A DNA stretch of 8,346 nucleotides from Bacteroidales bacterium UBA6340 (GTDB taxonomy: Bacteria; Bacteroidota; Bacteroidia; Bacteroidales; Paludibacteraceae): contig DJSG01000074.1 in NCBI GenBank assembly GCA_002440265.1, positions 20,594 through 28,939 on the forward strand, in the 5' to 3' direction. The translations under genes and the position numbers were made by a program. Below the pieces are notes generated by a model that was given only the letters and a program-made list of their open reading frames with translations, did no database searches and was not told the origin of the DNA. Each line of letters starts with the position of its first letter. Position 1 is the first letter of the stretch. Positions 5,337 to 8,346 of this stretch are shown piece after piece.

Positions 5337-5711
5337 ATGAAAACAATTATCGCATCAGAAAAGGCACCTGCGGCTATCGGTCCGTATTGCCAGGCACAAG
5401 TGTTGAACGGCATATTGTTTGCTTCGGGGCAACTGCCCATCAACCCCGTGACAGGCGAGATGCCAAAGAGCATTGAAGAACAGACAAGACAGTCGCTGCA
5501 GAACCTGCAAGCCGTCGTAGAAGAGGCGGGTATGACGATGAATGATGTGGTGAAGACCACCGTGCTACTGGCAAATATCAGCGATTTTGGTGCGATGAAT
5601 GCCGTGTACGCAGAGTTTTTTCCCGAAAGCAAACCGGCACGCATGTGCTATGCCGTGAAAGATTTGCCCAAGTCAGCATTGGTTGAGATAGACTGCATCG
5701 CAGGGAAATAG
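5337..5711 (+). CDS. ridA: RidA family enamine/imine deaminase
   Basis: RidA (YjgF/YER057c/UK114) hydrolyses reactive 2-aminoacrylate and related imines released by PLP enzymes, protecting PLP-dependent targets in the cytoplasm; it works as a trimer. The 124-residue protein shows the N-terminal KAPAAIGPYCQA, FASGQLPINPVTGE (28-41), and the C-terminal signature PARMCYAVKDLPKSALVEID, with the substrate-binding arginine R102 and conserved E117. It is full length for the family (about 125-130). ATG 5337 is preferred over the upstream in-frame TTG 5301, because that codon lies inside the -7 promoter element. It ends 12 bp before the convergent yjjG-like gene, with no terminator visible between. 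Confidence 0.95.
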   Translation: MKTIIASEKAPAAIGPYCQAQVLNGILFASGQLPINPVTGEMPKSIEEQTRQSLQNLQAVVEEAGMTMNDVVKTTVLLANISDFGAMNAVYAEFFPESKPARMCYAVKDLPKSALVEIDCIAGK

Positions 5712-5723
5712 GAGCGGCATCCG

Positions 5724-6455
5724 TCAGAGGATATCTTGTATTTCACGGAAAGAGCGAACAATGTAGGTGGCGGATTCGCCGTCGGGGAGAGGCGTGGTAG
5801 CGGGACGAATCCATAGTTGGTCGATATGGGCACGTTGGGCACCCTGTATGTCCGAGTACCACGAGTCGCCAATCATAACGGCTTCATCGGCACGTATGCC
5901 GTTGCGCTCCAAAGCCACTTTGTAGATGTGCGGGTTGGGCTTTTGGCAGCCTACCTCTTCACTCAAGACGATATGGGTGAACAAATCCTGCAAACCACTG
6001 CGGGCAATCTTCTCATATTGCACTTCGATAAAGCCGTTGCTCACGATGGTCAGCGGATAACGGGCGGCAAGATAGCGCACCATCTCCTCAGCGTCGGGGA
6101 GAAGGGCGAAGTGCTGTGTGGTGAGGATAAGGAAATCGTCGCTCATACGGCGGGCAAGGTCCTGCAGCGGGCGGGACTGCATAAGCACAGGGCTACCGCC
6201 GAGGGCTTGTACGAGAGGCCAAAGGAAACGGTCGATACGCAGGAAGTCTTTGGAAACTTCGTCCTCACCGTAGCGGTGCCACAGTTCGATATTGTGGGGA
6301 TGGTAGAGGGAAAAGAAGTCATCGAATGAGGCAAAGAACTCGGAGAGACGGTACTTGGTGTACATCTCTTGCAAGGACAGACGCGCCGCATTCGCGAAAT
6401 CGCCTATCGTATCATCCCAATCCAGAAAGACACATTTGTACTGCTTATCGGACAT
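5724..6455 (-). CDS. yjjG: YjjG/YfnB-type HAD phosphatase (noncanonical nucleotidase)
   Basis: A cytoplasmic HAD-superfamily hydrolase of 243 residues. All four motifs are present: FLDWDDT (nucleophile D12, acid/base D14), VSNGF (S139), K172 in GCQKPNPHIYK, and GDSWYSD (D197, D202). The helical cap between residues about 20 and 100 (LWHRYG, KDFLRIDRFLWPL) fits the YjjG/YfnB subfamily, whose E. coli member dephosphorylates noncanonical pyrimidine nucleoside monophosphates. Substrate here is inferred from subfamily only. The frame is open upstream to 6596, but ATG 6455 is the start because motif I must lie close to the N-terminus and the extension would overlap ruvB. It begins 7 bp after the ruvB stop, last in the ABC-ruvB-yjjG operon. 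Alternative: a general 5'-nucleotidase or 2-haloacid-like HAD of similar fold. Confidence 0.88.
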   Translation of the reverse strand: MSDKQYKCVFLDWDDTIGDFANAARLSLQEMYTKYRLSEFFASFDDFFSLYHPHNIELWHRYGEDEVSKDFLRIDRFLWPLVQALGGSPVLMQSRPLQDLARRMSDDFLILTTQHFALLPDAEEMVRYLAARYPLTIVSNGFIEVQYEKIARSGLQDLFTHIVLSEEVGCQKPNPHIYKVALERNGIRADEAVMIGDSWYSDIQGAQRAHIDQLWIRPATTPLPDGESATYIVRSFREIQDIL

Positions 6456-6462
6456 ATCGGCA

Positions 6463-7485
6463 TTAGAATAGCGAGGGCTGGTCGGATGGTGAGTACGGGG
6501 TTTTGCCGAGGTGGCGGTAGGCGAGTTCGGTGGTTTCGCGACCACGAGGGGTGCGCTTGATGAAGCCCTCCTTAATAAGATAGGGTTCATAGACATCCTC
6601 TATGGTACCCGGGTCTTCACCCATCGCCGTGGCAATGGTATTGAGCCCGACAGGTCCGCCACGGAATTTGTCGATGATGGTGTTAAGAAGTTTGTTGTCT
6701 ATCTCATCGAGTCCGAAAGTGTCGATATTGAGTGCCTCGAGAGCATATTGTGCAATGTCGAGGTCTATGCTGCCGTTGCCTTTAACCTGCGCGAAGTCGC
6801 GCACACGGCGCAGGAGGGCATTGGCAATACGCGGCGTACCGCGACTGCGACGTGCTATCTCGCCTGCGGCATGGCTGTCGATAGAGATGCCGAGAAGCCG
6901 GGCACTACGTGTTACGATGCCCGCGAGAATGTCGGCATCGTAGTATTCGAGGTGGCAGTTGATGCCGAAACGGGCACGCAAAGGGCTGGTCAGCAGACCG
7001 CTACGGGTGGTGGCACCGATGAGCGTGAAATGGTTGAGGTCAATCTGAATGGTGCGTGCCGATGGCCCTTTGTCTATCATAATATCAATACGATAGTCCT
7101 CCATGGCTGAGTACAGGTACTCCTCGACAATGGGGGAGAGCCGGTGAATCTCGTCGATGAAAAGGACATCGTTCTCGTCGAGAGAGGTGAGGAGCCCCGC
7201 AAGGTCGCCGGGCTTGTCGAGTACAGGACCGGAAGTGATTTTGAATCCTACGCCCAACTCGTTGGCAATGATGTTGCTAAGGGTGGTTTTGCCCAGCCCC
7301 GGAGGTCCGAAAAGGAGTACGTGGTCCAGGCTTTCGTGCCGAAGACGTGCCGCCTGCACAAAGATACGCAGGTTGCTGACTATCTTGGATTGCCCTGCAA
7401 AGTCGGCAAAACGTAGGGGGCGGAGTGCGTTGTCCTGCTCCTTTTCCGTCATCTGCTCGCGTATATCGAAATCGTTGTCTGTCAT
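6463..7485 (-). CDS. ruvB: Holliday junction branch migration ATPase RuvB
   Basis: RuvB forms hexameric rings that, with RuvA, pull DNA through Holliday junctions for RuvC resolution. The 340-residue protein is full length. It shows LRPLRFADFAGQ near the N-terminus, Walker A GPPGLGKT (60-67), Walker B LFIDEIHR (D111, E112), sensor 1 GATTR (157-161), the arginine-finger motif LRARFG (169-174), sensor 2 RGTPRIAN and a C-terminal winged-helix domain (RGGPVGLNTIA, GTIEDVYEPYLI, RTPRGR). The start overlaps the stop of the preceding ABC gene as ATGA, so the two are translationally coupled. ruvA and ruvC are not in the window. Confidence 0.98.
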   Translation of the reverse strand: MTDNDFDIREQMTEKEQDNALRPLRFADFAGQSKIVSNLRIFVQAARLRHESLDHVLLFGPPGLGKTTLSNIIANELGVGFKITSGPVLDKPGDLAGLLTSLDENDVLFIDEIHRLSPIVEEYLYSAMEDYRIDIMIDKGPSARTIQIDLNHFTLIGATTRSGLLTSPLRARFGINCHLEYYDADILAGIVTRSARLLGISIDSHAAGEIARRSRGTPRIANALLRRVRDFAQVKGNGSIDLDIAQYALEALNIDTFGLDEIDNKLLNTIIDKFRGGPVGLNTIATAMGEDPGTIEDVYEPYLIKEGFIKRTPRGRETTELAYRHLGKTPYSPSDQPSLF

Positions 7486-8168
7486 GTAGTTACGTCTCTG
7501 AATAGTTCTTCCAATTGCTTTACTCCGCCAATGTCAGCCATAAGGCGGTCGGCACGTATGCAGCCGTGGTCGATGATGATGACGCGACTGCACATCTCGG
7601 CTACCTCTTGGAGTATGTGTGTGGAGAGTATGACCATGCGGTTGGTGCCGGCAGTGCGGATGAGGGTGCGTATATCCTCCAACTGATTGGGGTCGAGGCC
7701 TGTGGTGGGCTCGTCGAGAATCAACAGTTCGGGGTCGCCGATGAGTGCCTGTGCCAGCCCGACACGCTGCCGGTAGCCCTTGGAGAGTTCGCCGATGCGT
7801 TTGTTAGCTTCGGGGGTGAGTCCTACGCGGGTGACGAGTTGCTCCACGCAGTCCGTTTGGGCTTTTCCGCGCAGGGACGGCAGACGCAGGCGCACGAAGA
7901 ACAGGAGGTATTCGCGCACATACATCTCGTCATAGAGCGGGTTCTGCTCGGGTAGGTAGCCGATAGTGGCAGGGACTTCGAGAGTGGTCGGGGAGGTGCT
8001 CTTGTCCTGCTCCCAAACTCCGACAAGTATCTTCATCAGGGTGGACTTACCCGCGCCGTTGGGGCCCAAGAGCCCCACCACCTCACCGTCATGGATAGTG
8101 AGAGTGATGTCGGATAGCACTTGCTGCCTGCCAATGTGCTTGTTGAGATGCCGGATACAAATAGCCAT
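7482..8168 (-). CDS. GldA-like ABC transporter ATP-binding protein
   Basis: A cytoplasmic ABC ATPase of 228 residues with Walker A GPNGAGKST (35-43), Q-loop region YLPEQNPLY (71-79, Q75), signature LSKGYRQR (128-135), Walker B LLILDEPTTGLDP (148-160) and H-loop H184. GYLPEQNPLY with MYVREYL is typical of the GldA type found throughout Bacteroidota, which in gliding species partners GldF/GldG; many non-gliding Bacteroidales keep relatives of unknown substrate. GldA is usually near 300 residues; here the part after the H-loop is short and runs quickly into the terminal LEELFRDVTT, so a C-terminal segment is missing. No permease is adjacent. The frame is open to 8339, but ATG 8168 is the start: the family begins there and the promoter at 8191-8222 lies upstream. 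First gene of the operon with ruvB. Confidence 0.9.
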   Translation of the reverse strand: MAICIRHLNKHIGRQQVLSDITLTIHDGEVVGLLGPNGAGKSTLMKILVGVWEQDKSTSPTTLEVPATIGYLPEQNPLYDEMYVREYLLFFVRLRLPSLRGKAQTDCVEQLVTRVGLTPEANKRIGELSKGYRQRVGLAQALIGDPELLILDEPTTGLDPNQLEDIRTLIRTAGTNRMVILSTHILQEVAEMCSRVIIIDHGCIRADRLMADIGGVKQLEELFRDVTT

Positions 8169-8190
8169 ATTCACCCAAAATAAATCGACT

Positions 8191-8222
8191 GCAAATGTAC
8201 TACTTTTTGACGGAAATGACAA
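8191..8222 (-). promoter_or_regulatory. Bacteroidota-type promoter for the ABC-ruvB-yjjG operon
   Basis: On the minus strand, TTG (8222-8220) and TACATTTGC (8199-8191) are 20 bp apart. The leader to ATG 8168 would be about 15-20 nt. No other promoter is seen before ruvB or yjjG. Confidence 0.75.
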
Positions 8223-8313
8223 GGAGGGTGGCGTTTTTTCAGGGTAAGAGGCGCAGAATGTGACGAAAAAAGTATGACAAGATTCCGACAAGGTCACGGC
8301 AAAGTCGGCTGAA

Positions 8314-8346
8314 TCACATACTAATAACATACTAATCACATACTAA
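8314..8346. repeat. 11-bp tandem repeat, three copies at the right end
   Basis: TCACATACTAA (8314-8324), TAACATACTAA (8325-8335) and TCACATACTAA (8336-8346) follow without gaps and run to the last base, so the array may continue beyond the window. The same unit opens the window at 2-12. It lies 5' of the ABC operon promoter (minus strand) and at least 90 bp from it. Confidence 0.85.

Noticed and set aside
6511..7110. A 199-codon plus-strand frame opposite ruvB
   Set aside because: Antisense to a fully conserved ruvB, with no start signal or recognisable domain; it is a shadow of ruvB codon usage.
1..8346. tRNA or rRNA genes
   Set aside because: I looked for T-loop-like GTTCGA patterns with cloverleaf arms and for conserved rRNA segments and found none; GTTCGC stretches at 1732-1819 belong to the umuC repeats.

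Overview
The window looks like chromosomal DNA of a Bacteroidales bacterium (phylum Bacteroidota), genus not determinable. The main evidence is the promoters: five genes or operons are preceded by the Bacteroidota -7 element TAnnTTTGC, and in four of the five a TTG lies exactly 20 bp upstream. Gene content agrees: a stand-alone LytTR regulator, umuD-umuC, a WG-repeat protein, a GldA-type ABC ATPase and a YjjG-type HAD phosphatase.

Layout. (1) Bases 1-335 hold no convincing gene: a decaying 11-bp tandem repeat, a perfect 12-bp inverted repeat, three small hairpins, then a promoter. (2) 336-1573 (+) is a two-gene operon with a 4-nt overlap: a LytTR DNA-binding protein and a membrane-anchored protein resembling phosphodiester glycosidases (NAGPA/DUF2233). 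It ends at an intrinsic terminator around 1627-1656. (3) 1667-3737 (-) is the umuD-umuC mutagenic polymerase operon with its own promoter. umuC has an in-frame repetitive insert near its 3' end, and a repeat-filled 138-bp spacer separates the two genes. (4) 3768-5284 (+) holds a large inverted repeat and two decayed genes: a WG-repeat membrane protein broken by an amber stop and a frameshift, overlapping a monofunctional peptidoglycan transglycosylase that lost its catalytic half. (5) 5337-5711 (+) is intact ridA with its own promoter. (6) 5724-8168 (-) is a compact operon of ABC ATPase, ruvB and a YjjG-type nucleotidase, read from a promoter at 8191-8222. (7) The right end carries three clean copies of the same 11-bp repeat seen at the left end.

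How the genes work together. Two DNA-damage functions (translesion synthesis by UmuD'2C and Holliday-junction migration by RuvB) sit on separate minus-strand transcripts. RidA and the YjjG-type phosphatase are metabolite or nucleotide housekeeping enzymes. The LytTR/NAGPA-like pair is probably a regulator with its co-transcribed envelope protein. The WG/mtgA pair looks like a former envelope locus now being lost.

I did not find a clearly new system. The best leads are the in-frame repeats inside umuC, the stop-start chain of tiny ORFs between umuD and umuC, the shared 11-bp repeats at both window ends, and the structured DNA upstream of the LytTR gene.
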